Assembly: GCA_036005125.1 (NCBI GenBank)
Contig: DASYQV010000143.1
Location: 1 to 5,886 of the forward strand
Length of the DNA stretch: 5,886 bases
DNA from: DASYQV01 sp036005125
GTDB lineage: Bacteria; Acidobacteriota; Vicinamibacteria; Vicinamibacterales; UBA2999
Reading direction: 5' to 3'
Shown: positions 5,447 through 5,886 of the stretch, piece by piece
Layout: each line of letters opens with the position of its first letter
Position numbering within the stretch: the stretch's first letter is position 1
The notes under the pieces: generated by a model
Seen by the model: the letters and a program-made list of their open reading frames with translations, nothing else
The model's database searches: none
What the model was told of the DNA's origin: nothing
Position numbers and translations under genes: made by a program

Positions 5447-5886
5447 TGACGACCGTTACCGCCACGGTCGCCGCCAATCCCAGACCAAGCAGAACGTAGT
5501 ATTCAGGGCCACGCGGTGCCGATGCGCCGGCAACGAGCGCGGCGACGTCGCCGACGACCTTCCCGTAGTACGTGTAGAGAAACGTGCCGGGCAGCATGCC
5601 GATCGATCCCATCAGGAAGTCTCGATATCGAATGCCGCTCAGGCCGAGCGCGTAGTTCAGCAGGTTGTATGGGAAGACGGGCGAGAGCCGCAGCAGCAAG
5701 ACGACGGTGAACCCCTTTCCCGCCACGGCGCGGCCGACGGCGGCCATGCGCTCGTCACGCGCGAGCCAGGCCGCGACACGATTGCGACCCACGGTGCGAG
5801 CAATCGCAAAAGCGGCCGAGGATCCCAATACCGCGCCCGTGAACACGATGAGCGCGCCGCGCCAGAGACCGAACACGGCGCCGGCG
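5400..5886 (-). CDS. TVP38/TMEM64 family (VTT domain) membrane protein, 5' end outside window
   Basis: The frame enters from the right edge with no stop and ends at TGA 5402-5400, leaving 161 complete codons. The internal GTG at 5876 is unlikely to be the start, because upstream codons continue a typical family sequence (AGAVFGLWRGALIVF). Full-length relatives are roughly 200-250 residues, so part of the N-terminus is missing. The diagnostic VTT core is RLSPVFPYNLLNYALGL, followed by GIRYRDFLMGSIGMLPGTFLYTYYG. Hydrophobic segments include ALIVFTGAVLGSSAAFAIA, FTVVLLL, and the last helix YYVLLGLGLAATVAVTVVI. The protein should sit in the inner membrane; DedA/VTT proteins are linked to lipid scrambling or transport and membrane homeostasis, but the substrate here is unknown. 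It converges on pgl and shares 47 bp with its 3' end. No terminator lies between them, and no functional link to the pentose phosphate genes is apparent. Confidence 0.88.
   Translation of the reverse strand, partial: AGAVFGLWRGALIVFTGAVLGSSAAFAIARTVGRNRVAAWLARDERMAAVGRAVAGKGFTVVLLLRLSPVFPYNLLNYALGLSGIRYRDFLMGSIGMLPGTFLYTYYGKVVGDVAALVAGASAPRGPEYYVLLGLGLAATVAVTVVITRAARAVLARPSDR

Overview
The window looks like a GC-rich bacterial chromosome, most likely from Acidobacteriota and perhaps Vicinamibacteria. This rests on the left-hand gene, which carries the 'VWFA-related acidobacterial' domain architecture, on the high GC of all coding regions, and on the unusual intergenic repeats. The taxonomic placement is inference; no rRNA or other marker gene is present.

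Layout. Positions 1-1163 (minus strand) hold the 5' part of a secreted VWFA-related protein that runs off the left edge. A 372-bp divergent intergenic region (1164-1535) holds a possible promoter and operator-like inverted repeat for that gene. The rest is dominated by two opposed arrays of a 7-bp repeat (AAGGTCA, and its complement TGACCTT). Then comes a plus-strand cluster: rpiB (1536-1994), gnd (2086-3054), zwf (3041-4525) and pgl (4700-5446). A minus-strand TVP38/TMEM64 (VTT-domain) membrane protein (5400-5886) converges on pgl, overlaps its 3' end by 47 bp, and runs off the right edge.

The four plus-strand genes encode the three oxidative pentose phosphate steps plus ribose-5-phosphate isomerase. 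Zwf makes 6-phosphogluconolactone, Pgl hydrolyses it, Gnd oxidatively decarboxylates 6-phosphogluconate to ribulose-5-phosphate, and RpiB converts that to ribose-5-phosphate. gnd and zwf overlap by 14 bp and are probably translationally coupled. The Gnd is the short, probably NAD-preferring form, while Zwf has features that suggest NADP use.

The least ordinary content is between the genes. All three non-overlapping gaps around the pentose phosphate genes (before rpiB, rpiB-gnd, zwf-pgl) hold short tandem heptamer repeats arranged as an inverted pair. The heptamer differs at each site (AAGGTCA, AGAATCA, GGCATCA/GGTATCA), but each can be written as NNNNTCA. In the zwf-pgl gap the structure is about 173 bp long, with outer arms identical except for one heptamer. 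Its last repeat unit contains the pgl start codon. In the rpiB-gnd gap the repeats can be read as an apparent N-terminal extension of gnd. I regard these inverted heptamer arrays as the best candidate here for an undescribed element family.
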